From JASHVB01 sp963762885 (GTDB lineage Bacteria; Pseudomonadota; Alphaproteobacteria; Acetobacterales; Acetobacteraceae), in NCBI GenBank assembly GCA_963762885.1, contig CAVXNH010000089.1, positions 1 to 64,000 on the forward strand: a DNA stretch of 64,000 bases, read 5' to 3'. The notes under the pieces were generated by a model, which had not been told where the DNA came from, searched no databases, and saw nothing but the letters and a program-made list of their open reading frames with translations. This document shows positions 54,388 through 62,950 of the stretch, piece by piece (position 1 is the first letter of the stretch; every line of letters begins with the position of its first letter). Both the position numbers and the translations under genes were made by a program.

Positions 54388-55544
54388 ATGTGAGCAATGG
54401 CCTGGATGCGGCCACGCTTACGGTGGCAAGGACGGCAGCGGATCACGCCGACGACGTCGATCGTGCCGCCAGGATTCCGGAAGAGGCGGTGCGCGCGTTG
54501 CAGGCGGAAGCGCTGATGGGTCTGCTGGTGCCGACTGCGCTTGGCGGACCGGGACGCAACATGTCGCAGGTGGCGTCGGTGTGCCACGCGCTGGGGCAGT
54601 CCTGCGGGTCGTCGGCGATGATCTACGCGATGCATCAGATCCAGGTGGCGTGCATAGTCGCGCACGGTTCGGGCAGCGAATGGCATCGAACGCTGTTACG
54701 GCGGCTGTACGACGAGCAATTGTTGCTGGGGTCGGTGACATCCGAAGTAGGAACCGGCGGCAATATCCACGCGAGCGTTTGCGCCGTTGAAACCGTGGAC
54801 GGCCGAACTCGGCTGCAAAAGAAGGCGACCACCGTTTCCTATGGGGCGCGCGCCGATGCGTTGTTGATCACGGCGCGGCGAAATCCCGAGGCGGCGGCCA
54901 ATGACCAGGTGATGGTCGTGGCGTTGCGCGGCGACTACGAGTTGGAGAAGACGTCCGGCTGGGATGCGCTGGGCATGCGCGGAACCTGCAGCGAGGGCTT
55001 CCGAGTGAAGTTTTCCGGCAGCGACGGTCAGGTGTTGCCGGCGCCGTTTTCCGAAATCGCCGGACAGACGATGCTGCCGGTGTCGCATTTGTTATGGGCC
55101 AGCGTGTGGCTGGGTATCGCCACCGGGGCGGTGAACCGGGCGCGCACCTATCTGCGGCAGCAGGTGCGGGAGCGGGGCAACATATCGATGCTGTCGCATC
55201 GCCTCGCGCGGGCGGTCGGGCTGCTGCAACTGATGCAGGCGCGGCTGTCGCAGGCATTGCGGGATTATGACGGCGTCTTCGCCGAGGGCTCGCGTCCGTT
55301 GCCGTTGGGGTTCACGGCCGACATGAACAACCTCAAAACCACGGCTTCCGAACTGTGTCTCGAAGCGGTGCAGCACGCTTTCATGGTGTGCGGCATCAAC
55401 GCGTACAAGAACGATTCCGAGTTCAGTCTCGGGCGGCATATCCGGGATCTGATGTCGGCGCCGGTGATGATCAACAATGACCGCATGCTGGAAAGCACCG
55501 GCAACCTGCTGCTGATGCAGCGTCCTGTGTTCGGAGTTCTCTGA
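54384..55544 (+). CDS. Acyl-CoA-dehydrogenase-like flavoprotein
   Basis: A 386-residue ACAD-fold flavoprotein: helical N-terminal domain (ARIPEEAVRALQAEALMGLL, VPTALGGPGRNMSQVASV), beta domain with LLGSVTSEVGTGGNIHASVC and GWDALGMRGTCSEGFRVKFS, and helical C-terminal domain (LGIATGAVNRARTYLRQQV, FSLGRHIRDLMSAPVMINN). Because it is coupled to a carrier protein and an amino-acid ligase, the likely substrate is an aminoacyl-S-carrier rather than an acyl-CoA, by analogy with prolyl-carrier oxidases of pyrrole biosynthesis. That substrate is inference. One base separates it from the ligase gene. Confidence 0.88.
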   Translation: MNVSNGLDAATLTVARTAADHADDVDRAARIPEEAVRALQAEALMGLLVPTALGGPGRNMSQVASVCHALGQSCGSSAMIYAMHQIQVACIVAHGSGSEWHRTLLRRLYDEQLLLGSVTSEVGTGGNIHASVCAVETVDGRTRLQKKATTVSYGARADALLITARRNPEAAANDQVMVVALRGDYELEKTSGWDALGMRGTCSEGFRVKFSGSDGQVLPAPFSEIAGQTMLPVSHLLWASVWLGIATGAVNRARTYLRQQVRERGNISMLSHRLARAVGLLQLMQARLSQALRDYDGVFAEGSRPLPLGFTADMNNLKTTASELCLEAVQHAFMVCGINAYKNDSEFSLGRHIRDLMSAPVMINNDRMLESTGNLLLMQRPVFGVL

Positions 55545-55545
55545 C

Positions 55546-56460
55546 ATGGATGCAGTGGCAAGCCTGATGGACCAGATCGTCGCCGCCGGGTTGCTGATCC
55601 CCAGTGGCGTGGATGGCATATTGGCGCGCAGTGCGCGTTTCGAGGCGGTCGTGGACGGGCTGGATGCGCTGGTCGGCCGCACCGGCGCCATCGATCGGCC
55701 GGAAGTGTTGCGGTTTCCCCCGGCGATGGCGAGTGCGCAGCTTGTGCGGAGCGGTTATTTGAAGAGCTTCCCGCAGCTTCTGGGCACCATCCACTGCTTC
55801 TGCGGCAGCGATGCCGCGCATCGCGCCATGCTGCGCTGTGTGGACGAAGGCAAGGAATGGACGGTGCAGCAGATGCCCACCGATCTGTTGCTGACTCCGG
55901 CTGCGTGTTATCCGCTTTATCCGATCATTGCAGGGCGCGGAACGCTGCCGCCGGAAGGTGGCATCTACGACATGCACTCGTGGTGCTTCCGCCACGAACC
56001 GTCCACCGATCCGGCCCGCATGCAGTGTTTCCGGGTGCGAGAATTCGTGCGCATGGGCAGCAACGAGCAAGTGCTGGAATTTCGCCAGGCGTGGTTGGAT
56101 CGGGCACAGGGGTTCGTGACCGAGCTGGCGCTGCCGTACACGATCGACATCGCGCACGATCCGTTTTTCGGCAGGGCCGGGCGTTTGATGGCCGACAGCC
56201 AGCGCGAGCAACGCCTGAAATACGAACTGCTGATCCCGGTCTCCAATGACGAAAAACCGACGGCCTGCATGAGTTTCAACTACCATCTCGACCATTTCGG
56301 CGAACCATGGGACATTCATCAGGCCGATGGTCGGGTGGCGATCAGCGGTTGCGTCGGGTTTGGCCTGGAGCGCATCGCGCTGGCGTTGTTCCGGCATCAC
56401 GGGCTCGATCCGGCGCACTGGCCGGAGAAGACGCGTGCGGCGTTGCGGTTGGACGCATGA
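55546..56460 (+). CDS. Amino acid--[acyl-carrier-protein] ligase (class II aaRS-like)
   Basis: A 304-residue protein resembling the catalytic core of atypical seryl-tRNA synthetase without a tRNA-binding arm. Motif 2 is in MQCFRVREFVRMGS and motif 3 in SGCVGFGLERIALALF. Cys121, Glu166 and Cys269 are spaced 45 and 103 apart, the same spacing I recall for the zinc ligands of the characterised Bradyrhizobium amino acid:CP ligase. Such enzymes activate a small amino acid (Gly or Ala) with ATP and load it on the phosphopantetheine of a dedicated carrier. Its carrier is encoded two genes upstream. Intact; overlaps the DUF1839 gene by four bases. Confidence 0.9.
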   Translation: MDAVASLMDQIVAAGLLIPSGVDGILARSARFEAVVDGLDALVGRTGAIDRPEVLRFPPAMASAQLVRSGYLKSFPQLLGTIHCFCGSDAAHRAMLRCVDEGKEWTVQQMPTDLLLTPAACYPLYPIIAGRGTLPPEGGIYDMHSWCFRHEPSTDPARMQCFRVREFVRMGSNEQVLEFRQAWLDRAQGFVTELALPYTIDIAHDPFFGRAGRLMADSQREQRLKYELLIPVSNDEKPTACMSFNYHLDHFGEPWDIHQADGRVAISGCVGFGLERIALALFRHHGLDPAHWPEKTRAALRLDA

Positions 56461-57416
56461 ACGACGCTGTCGACCTCCGTGCGATCGGGCAGCCGGTTGA
56501 ACAATGCGACTGGCCAATTACCAACTGCTACGTTGATGCCTGGTTGCTGGTGCTGCGGGCCTGGGGCCTCGACCCTTTGGCTGCGCTGGGCGTGACGGTT
56601 GCGCAGGACTACGAGGGCGACCAATTTACGTTCTTCAAATACCTGCATGAGGATCTGGAGAAACTGTACGGCGTGCTGGTCGGCGAGTTGTCGATCTGGC
56701 GCGCGTTGGAAGAGCAGATTGCGACGCAGGTGAGGCTTGGGCGGTTGGTGCTGGTCGAGGCAGATGGCTACTACCTGCCGGATACGCGCGCCACGTCGTA
56801 TCGCACCCAGCACACCAAGACCACGATCGCCATTGACGCCATGGAGTTCGGCACGGGGCGGTTGACCTATTTCCACAACGTGGGCCATTACGAACTAGCT
56901 GGCGAGGACTACGCAGGTGTGTTCCGCAGGTTGCCTGGGCAGGATGCGCTGGACGACGTGCTGCCGCCGTATGTCGAAGTGGCACGGCGCCGCTGGCCTC
57001 CGTTGACCGGACCGGCGCTGACCGAGGCGGCGGTAGGGACGCTGCGCCGGCATCTGCGACGGCGGCCCGAGCAAAACCCGATCGCCTGTTACCGCGCCGA
57101 TTTCGCCGCCCAAATGGATTGGCTGATGGCGCATCCGGAGCGGTTCCACGATTACGCGTTTGGTGTCTTTCGGCAGCTTGGCGCGAACTTCCAATTGCTC
57201 GCGGCGCACATTAACTGGTTAGTGAGCCGTGGAGTTAACCATCTGGTTAGTGCATCCGAACCGGCTGCGCAGATTTCGGCCGGCGCCAAGGCGATGCAGT
57301 TCAAGACGGCACGCATCGCCAGCCGCCGCCGCTTCGATCAGTGCGACAGCCTGTTCGATGCGCTGGAACAAAACTACGAGGCTGTTATGAACAGCCTCGA
57401 ACGCGGGCTGAGCTGA
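56457..57416 (+). CDS. DUF1839 family protein
   Basis: A 319-residue protein starting MNDAVDLRAIGQPVEQCDWP, with NCYVDAWLLVLRAWGLDPLA, FKYLHEDLEKLYGVLVGEL, DGYYLPDTRATSYRTQHTKT and FHNVGHYELAGEDY. This is DUF1839, which contains a papain-like/NlpC-style pattern (Cys in TNCYVDAW, a later His in YRTQHTKTT or NVGHYELAG). It is repeatedly found beside amino acid:CP ligases. A transferase or thioesterase that takes the aminoacyl group off the carrier is a reasonable guess, not shown. Coupled to the ligase by an ATGA overlap. Confidence 0.85.
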   Translation: MNDAVDLRAIGQPVEQCDWPITNCYVDAWLLVLRAWGLDPLAALGVTVAQDYEGDQFTFFKYLHEDLEKLYGVLVGELSIWRALEEQIATQVRLGRLVLVEADGYYLPDTRATSYRTQHTKTTIAIDAMEFGTGRLTYFHNVGHYELAGEDYAGVFRRLPGQDALDDVLPPYVEVARRRWPPLTGPALTEAAVGTLRRHLRRRPEQNPIACYRADFAAQMDWLMAHPERFHDYAFGVFRQLGANFQLLAAHINWLVSRGVNHLVSASEPAAQISAGAKAMQFKTARIASRRRFDQCDSLFDALEQNYEAVMNSLERGLS

Positions 57417-57461
57417 CGAGGCTTCCCGACATGCGCCTTCCGATGCGGTAACAGGCCGGTT

Positions 57462-59939
57462 ATGGCGCGAGTTCGTTCCTGGATGACGTCGGCGGCTCAG
57501 CCCTTATCTGGCGCCTGGGAATGCGCACGCGCCGAAGCGGGTGCGGTAACTCGCCCGGAGCAATTGCTCGATTTGCATTGGCTGCCTGCGCTGGTGCCCG
57601 GCACGTTCGCGGCAGCGCTGCGAGCAGCCGGGCAGTGGGATGGCGAAGCGCCGCTTGAGCTGGACCAATACGACATCTGGTATCGTGCGCGCTTTTCCGG
57701 CGGCACCGACGAGACGCTGCATTTCGAGGGCCTTGCGACAATTGCGGAGGTCTGGCTGAACGGCCAGTTACTGTTCCAATCGGACAACATGTTCCTGGCG
57801 CGGCGGATCGCAGTGCGCACGGGCGCAAGAAACGATCTGCATATTTGCTTTCGCAGCCTGAATTCCTGGCTGGCCGGCCAGCGCGGACGCGCTCGCTGGC
57901 GGCCGCGTCTGGTGTCGCCCACCAACTTGCGGTTCGCGCGAACGACGTTGCTGGGGCACATGCCGGGTTGGTGTCCTGTCGTGCATCCGGTTGGTCCGTG
58001 GCGACCGATCATGCGCGAGCGATCCGATAGCGGCACAGGCCTCGACGCCGTGGACCTGCGCACCGCGGTGGTGGACGGTGACGGGCGTGTGGTGATCCGT
58101 GCCGTGCTCGATCTGCCGCCGGATGTCGAGGCCGCCGCGCAGCTTGGGGACCACAAGGCGATCTTCGAACACGCGGGACCTGGGGTGTTGCAAGCTGAAC
58201 TGACAGTGCCGGATGTCGCATTGTGGTGGCCGCACACGCATGGCGATCCCTCCCTGCATGATCTCGCCTTGCTTATTGGCGATACGCGGTGCGAATTGGG
58301 CCCGATAGGCTTTCGCAACATAGAGGTTGAGTGCGGCGAGGATGGCAACGGCTTTGCCATCTCGGTGAACGGGACTCCGGTGTTCTGTCGCGGCGCCTGC
58401 TGGACCAATGCGGATATTGTCGCGCTGCCAGGCGACGCCGCGGCCTATCGTCCGTGGCTTACTGCGATGCGCGACGCCGGCATGAACATGGTGCGGGTCG
58501 GCGGCACCATGGTGTACGAGGCCGACGCTTTCTATGCACTGTGCGACGAACTTGGCCTGTTGGTCTGGCAGGATGCAATGCTTGCCAATTTCGACTATCC
58601 CTCGACCGAGGCATTCCGGGCATCGCTTGCCGCCGAGTTGGCGCAGTTTCTGGACCGCACGCAGGCCAATGCCTGTCTGGCGGTATTCTGCGGCGGCAGC
58701 GAGGTCTTGCAGCAGGCGGCGATGCTGGGGCTGCCGCAAGCGAAGGTCGATGCGTCGCTGTATACCGGGTTCATTCCTGAGATCGTTGGAAAGCACCGGC
58801 CGGACATTCTGTATGTGCCTAACTCGCCGTCTGGCGGAGATTGGCCATTCCAGGCCGATGCCGGGGTGACTCATTATTACGGTGTCGGCGCCTATTTGCG
58901 TCCGCTGGACGATGCGCGGCGAGCTAACGTGCGGTTCGCTTCTGAATGCCTGGCGCTGTCGAACGTCCCCGACGCGCTGACGGTCGAAGCGCTTGGCGTT
59001 GCCACCATCACCGACCCACGCTGGAAACGCGCCGTGCCGCGCGATCCTGGCGCCGGCTGGGACTTCGAAGACGTGCGCGACCATTATTTGGCATCGTTGT
59101 TTGCCGTCGATCCGGTGCAACTCCGCTGGGCGGATTTCCCGCGCTATCTCGATTTGTCGCGCGCGGTGAGCTGCCTGCTGGTGGAACATGTTTTTGGCGA
59201 ATGGCGGCGCTGCGGATCGGGCTGCGGCGGGGGCTTGGTTTGGCAGTTGCAGGACCTGTCGCCTGGCGCCGGCTGGGGCGTGATCGATGCGCTCGGGCGG
59301 CCAAAGCCGGTGTGGCACGCGTTGCGCCATGTGCTGCGGCCGCGCCAGGTCATCCTCACCAATGAAGGACTGAACGGGCTTCACGTCCATGTGTTGAATG
59401 AGTCAGCCGCGCCGCTTCGCGCTATCTTGCGCGTCATCTGCTTGAACGACGGCAGTCGTCCGGTGCGCGAGGCGGAACATGTGATCACGTTGTCGCCACA
59501 TAGTGCGGTGCGCCATGCCAGCGCCGCCTTGCTGCCGGAATTCTTCGATATCACCTATAGTTATCGGTTTGGTCCGCGTGCGCACGATGTGACCGTGGCG
59601 AGTTTGCACGATGCGGAGGACGACACCCTGATTGCCGACGCTTGTCATTTTCCGGGCGGGCCGTATCTGCCGCCGCATGACCTGGGCCTGCAGGCCTCGG
59701 TGGAGCGCGTTGGCGACGCCTGGGATCTGCGTATTGCCGCGCGCGCGTTCGTACAGTTTCTGCACATCGACGACCCGTCGTTTACTGCAGAGGACAATTG
59801 GCTGCATCTGACGCCCGGCCGTGAAACGCGGATTCGCTTGCGCCCGACCGCCGGCCTTTCGCCGTCTTCGCAGCTACCCAACGGCGAAATCCGGGCACTG
59901 AACATGGATCGGGTGGTTCGATATGCGTGGCGGGCATGA
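57462..59939 (+). CDS. Glycoside hydrolase family 2 (beta-mannosidase-like)
   Basis: An 825-residue cytoplasmic GH2 enzyme without signal peptide. N-terminal sugar-binding domain (LDQYDIWYRARFSGGTDETL, GLATIAEVWLNGQLLFQSDN), Ig-like domain, and TIM barrel from FCRGACWTNADIVALPGD. Acid/base Glu414 lies in FCGGSEVLQQ (family text has N-E, here S-E), nucleophile Glu495 in RFASECLALSN (family SEFG-type). Both glutamates are kept, but the Asn before the acid/base is Ser, unusual for the family. The stop overlaps the next gene by four bases. A sugar-containing product or acceptor for this operon is implied. Confidence 0.85.
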   Translation: MARVRSWMTSAAQPLSGAWECARAEAGAVTRPEQLLDLHWLPALVPGTFAAALRAAGQWDGEAPLELDQYDIWYRARFSGGTDETLHFEGLATIAEVWLNGQLLFQSDNMFLARRIAVRTGARNDLHICFRSLNSWLAGQRGRARWRPRLVSPTNLRFARTTLLGHMPGWCPVVHPVGPWRPIMRERSDSGTGLDAVDLRTAVVDGDGRVVIRAVLDLPPDVEAAAQLGDHKAIFEHAGPGVLQAELTVPDVALWWPHTHGDPSLHDLALLIGDTRCELGPIGFRNIEVECGEDGNGFAISVNGTPVFCRGACWTNADIVALPGDAAAYRPWLTAMRDAGMNMVRVGGTMVYEADAFYALCDELGLLVWQDAMLANFDYPSTEAFRASLAAELAQFLDRTQANACLAVFCGGSEVLQQAAMLGLPQAKVDASLYTGFIPEIVGKHRPDILYVPNSPSGGDWPFQADAGVTHYYGVGAYLRPLDDARRANVRFASECLALSNVPDALTVEALGVATITDPRWKRAVPRDPGAGWDFEDVRDHYLASLFAVDPVQLRWADFPRYLDLSRAVSCLLVEHVFGEWRRCGSGCGGGLVWQLQDLSPGAGWGVIDALGRPKPVWHALRHVLRPRQVILTNEGLNGLHVHVLNESAAPLRAILRVICLNDGSRPVREAEHVITLSPHSAVRHASAALLPEFFDITYSYRFGPRAHDVTVASLHDAEDDTLIADACHFPGGPYLPPHDLGLQASVERVGDAWDLRIAARAFVQFLHIDDPSFTAEDNWLHLTPGRETRIRLRPTAGLSPSSQLPNGEIRALNMDRVVRYAWRA

Positions 59940-61822
59940 CGCCGGTCTATGTCAATGGCTGTTTTGGCGTGCTGCATCCCGCCGCGGGGCCGCACGGCGT
60001 GCTGATCTGCAGTACGTTGGGTGATGAGGCGCTGAACGTTTATCGCCCTCTGGTTTTCCTGGCTGAACAATTCGCCGCTGCCGGATCGCCGGCGTTGCGG
60101 CTGCAATATTACGGCACCGGCGATTCCGGCGGCGAAGACGGCGAACCAGGGCGCTTTCAAGCGTGGCTCTCTGGCATCGCAGCCGGCGTGCGCTGGCTGC
60201 GCGAGACCTGCGGTGTCAGTCGCGTGACACTGGTCGGCGTGCGGATGGGCGCAGCGCTTGTCGCCCGGGCCGCTTGCGAGATCGACGATGTCGAGGCACT
60301 GATCCTGTTGTCTCCGGTTCCCGACGGGCGCCGCTTCTTGCGCGAATTCATTTTGCGTGCGCGCACGATCGCCGAAGTCTGGCAACTGGAAAGTCGTATC
60401 GAGGACAAAGAGTGGTTCGAGGCGCATGGTCTGCGGTTGGATCGACAGACGCGTGAGGAACTGGGCCGGCTGGACGTGGCGCGCCTGCCCCGCTGCCCGG
60501 CGCCGCGCGTGTTGATCCTGGATCAGCGCGATGGCCCAGCCAGCAGCGTCATGGCCGCACGTTTGAGCAGGCTAGGTGCCGAGGTCACCTGCGAAACTGC
60601 GGACGGCCTGGATACAATGCTGCGGGATCCGTACCAAAACGCAGTCCCACAAGATGCCTTCGCCCGCGCGGTGTCCTGGCATCGGGACTCCTGCTCCTGC
60701 ACGGTGGGGGAAGGAGGGGAAAAAGGGCAATGTGCCGACCCGATCCCCCTCACCCTCTCCCGCAAAGCGGGAGAGGGAAGTGCGGTGCTGGTAACCGATC
60801 ATGGCACGGAAGCCCCGATCCGCTTCGGACCGAACGGAAGGCTCTTCGGCATATTGTCAACGCCCGCGGATCCTCGTGAAAACGCACCTCCTGTGCTGAT
60901 CGCCAGCACGGGAGCCAATCCTCGGTTCGGCAATTCGCGAGCGGCGGTCGCCGTGGCACGCTGGCTGGCGGAACATGGCATCGCTTCGCTACGCATGGAC
61001 GGTGCCGGGATCGGTGATGCGGCCGCCGAGACCGGTGAGCGCGGGCAACCGTATTCGCAACAAGGCGATGGTGACCTGACGGCTGCGATCGATGAACTCA
61101 GCCGTCGTTTTGCTACGCCTGTGCTGCTGCTGGGCATGTGCTCCGGTGCGTTCCACGCCCTGCGCGCCGCGTTCGAGGATCGCCGGATCGCCGGCCTCAT
61201 GCTGGTCAACCTGCAGAAATTCGTGTGGCAAGAAGGCGATTCGCTGTCAGTTGTGCAGCGTATCACGCCGCGCACGACGAGCTTCTATATGCGCAACCTG
61301 GTGAGGCTGCACGCCTTGCAGCGCCTGTTGCAGGGCAAGGTCAGCGTCGGCGGCATTGCCCTTGCGCTGGCAAGACGCATGCTGCGCAAGGTCGCTGCCA
61401 TAAGCGATCCGGCCATTTCAATGCTGCAACGCCATGAGACCCGGGTCGGGCGCGTTCGCCGCCAGATGCGCGACCTGCAGCAGCGCAACGTGCCGATTCT
61501 GTTCGTGCTCAGTGGCAACGATCCGGGCCTGGTGGAAATTGGCGAGTATTTCGGCGGCCAGGGCCGCCGTTTCCGCCGCCAGTCCAACGTGATGTTTCGT
61601 TTGCTCCAGGGCGCCGATCATACGTTGAGTGCCCGGTGGGCGCGCGACGCGTTACTGGGCTTGATCGCGACGTTCTTGCGGCAGCGGTGCCGATTGGTGA
61701 TCGATACGGGCGAAGCGGAGATCCCGGTTTTCACACGGATGGCGCCGCTCCGGCTGGATGCGGCCGTCAGGTCCATGTCGTCGAGGCCCGTCGCAATTGA
61801 CACCAGAGGCGGTGCTGCCTAG
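59936..61822 (+). CDS. Two-domain alpha/beta hydrolase
   Basis: A 628-residue fusion of two alpha/beta hydrolase domains. Domain 1 (about 1-240, VLICSTLGDEALNVYRPLVF) has elbow LVGVRMGAALVA with Arg103 where a nucleophile should be, as in exosortase-associated hydrolases, so it is probably non-hydrolytic or uses another chemistry. Domain 2 (about 290-590) has elbow LLGMCSGAFHAL with Cys402 as nucleophile, like dienelactone-hydrolase-type enzymes, and His in GADHTLSARW. Between the domains (about 250-285) the protein text derives from a palindromic repeat. ATG at 59936 overlaps the GH2 stop. It may cleave or transfer the carrier-bound product. Confidence 0.8.
   Translation: MTPVYVNGCFGVLHPAAGPHGVLICSTLGDEALNVYRPLVFLAEQFAAAGSPALRLQYYGTGDSGGEDGEPGRFQAWLSGIAAGVRWLRETCGVSRVTLVGVRMGAALVARAACEIDDVEALILLSPVPDGRRFLREFILRARTIAEVWQLESRIEDKEWFEAHGLRLDRQTREELGRLDVARLPRCPAPRVLILDQRDGPASSVMAARLSRLGAEVTCETADGLDTMLRDPYQNAVPQDAFARAVSWHRDSCSCTVGEGGEKGQCADPIPLTLSRKAGEGSAVLVTDHGTEAPIRFGPNGRLFGILSTPADPRENAPPVLIASTGANPRFGNSRAAVAVARWLAEHGIASLRMDGAGIGDAAAETGERGQPYSQQGDGDLTAAIDELSRRFATPVLLLGMCSGAFHALRAAFEDRRIAGLMLVNLQKFVWQEGDSLSVVQRITPRTTSFYMRNLVRLHALQRLLQGKVSVGGIALALARRMLRKVAAISDPAISMLQRHETRVGRVRRQMRDLQQRNVPILFVLSGNDPGLVEIGEYFGGQGRRFRRQSNVMFRLLQGADHTLSARWARDALLGLIATFLRQRCRLVIDTGEAEIPVFTRMAPLRLDAAVRSMSSRPVAIDTRGGAA
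60700..60785. repeat. Palindromic repeat inside a coding sequence
   Basis: The segment contains ccctcaccctctcccgc and gcgggagaggg around aaa. It is an intergenic-type palindrome of the same family as 43684-43752. Here it lies in frame between the two hydrolase domains and is translated (LTLSRKAGEG). Confidence 0.75.
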
Positions 61823-61855
61823 AGGATTCGTTGCCCCACACAGAGGCAACGTCCC

Positions 61856-62902
61856 ATGAACGACACAGCACAGACCATCGCCCGACCGTCGGAGCGGCAG
61901 GCGTTCTATGATCGCATTGCACCGCAAAGCCTGGCCCCGTTATGGGAGCGGCTGCACACGCTTGTTTCGCGGTCACCGGTCACGCCGATCCAGCCGGCGA
62001 TCTGGCATTACGACGACGAGGTGCGGCCGCATCTGATGCAAGCCGGCGCGCTGATTACCGCGAAAGAGGCGGAACGCCGCGTGCTGATCCTGGAAAACCC
62101 CGGGATGCAGGGCCAGGCCTGCATTACCCATTCACTGTTCGCCGGCTTGCAGCTGATTCTGCCCGGCGAAATCGCACCGGCGCATCGTCACGCCCAGGCA
62201 GCACTGCGCTTCATCATTGAGGGACGCGGTGCCTATACCGCCGTCGAAGGCGAACGCACCCTGATGCAGCCTGGCGATTTCGTGCTGACGCCGAGCTGGA
62301 CCTGGCACGACCATGGCAACGATACCGACCAGCCGATGGTGTGGTTGGACGGCCTGGACATTCCGATCGTGCGATTGCTCGATGCCAGCTTCGCTGAACC
62401 GGCCAATGCCGACAGCCAGTCGGTGTCGCGGCCACCAGGCGATAGCCTGGCTCGTTACGGCGCCAACATGCTGCCGGTGGACTATAAGCCGGGCAAGGCC
62501 TCGCCGGTGTTCAACTATCCTTACGAGCGCTCGCGTGAGGCGCTGGCGACGCTGGCGCGCAACGGCGAACCCGATGCCTGCCATGGCTACAAACTGCGTT
62601 ATGTGAACCCGGCGACCGGCGGGTCGCCAATGCCGACGATCGGGGCCGGCATGCAGTTGCTGCCAGGGGGTTTCGTATCGGCGGCGTACCGCTGCACCGA
62701 TGGGACGGTGTTCTCCGTCGTCGAAGGCGAGGGCGAGACCCTGGTCGGCGATACCACGCTGCGCTGGAAGCCGCGCGACATCTTCGTCGTGCCGAGTTGG
62801 CACGCGCACCGGCACCGCGCGTCGAGCGATGCGGTGCTGTTCAGCTTCTCCGATCGCCCCGTGCAGGACGTTCTGGGATTGTGGCGCGAAGAACGTGGGT
62901 AG
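61856..62902 (+). CDS. Gentisate 1,2-dioxygenase
   Basis: A ring-cleaving iron(II) bicupin enzyme converting gentisate to maleylpyruvate. It has 348 residues: N-terminal FYDRIAPQSLAPLWERLHTL; cupin 1 with LILPGEIAPAHRHAQAALRF (HxH ligands, about 100-115) and FVLTPSWTWHDHGN (third His); cupin 2 with GGFVSAAYRCTDGTVFSVVE and VVPSWHAHRHRAS. It is 33 bases after the double hydrolase and upstream of a flavin hydroxylase that can supply gentisate. Confidence 0.93.
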   Translation: MNDTAQTIARPSERQAFYDRIAPQSLAPLWERLHTLVSRSPVTPIQPAIWHYDDEVRPHLMQAGALITAKEAERRVLILENPGMQGQACITHSLFAGLQLILPGEIAPAHRHAQAALRFIIEGRGAYTAVEGERTLMQPGDFVLTPSWTWHDHGNDTDQPMVWLDGLDIPIVRLLDASFAEPANADSQSVSRPPGDSLARYGANMLPVDYKPGKASPVFNYPYERSREALATLARNGEPDACHGYKLRYVNPATGGSPMPTIGAGMQLLPGGFVSAAYRCTDGTVFSVVEGEGETLVGDTTLRWKPRDIFVVPSWHAHRHRASSDAVLFSFSDRPVQDVLGLWREERG

Positions 62903-62950
62903 AGGATTGGCGGTCTCCTTTCCGCCTCAAGGAAGCAGGGCGTATTCAAT

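Noticed and set aside
57438..57461. A promoter between DUF1839 and GH2 that would split the carrier operon
   Set aside because: The gap is only 45 bases, with no recognisable boxes; a single operon is the simpler reading, though not proven.
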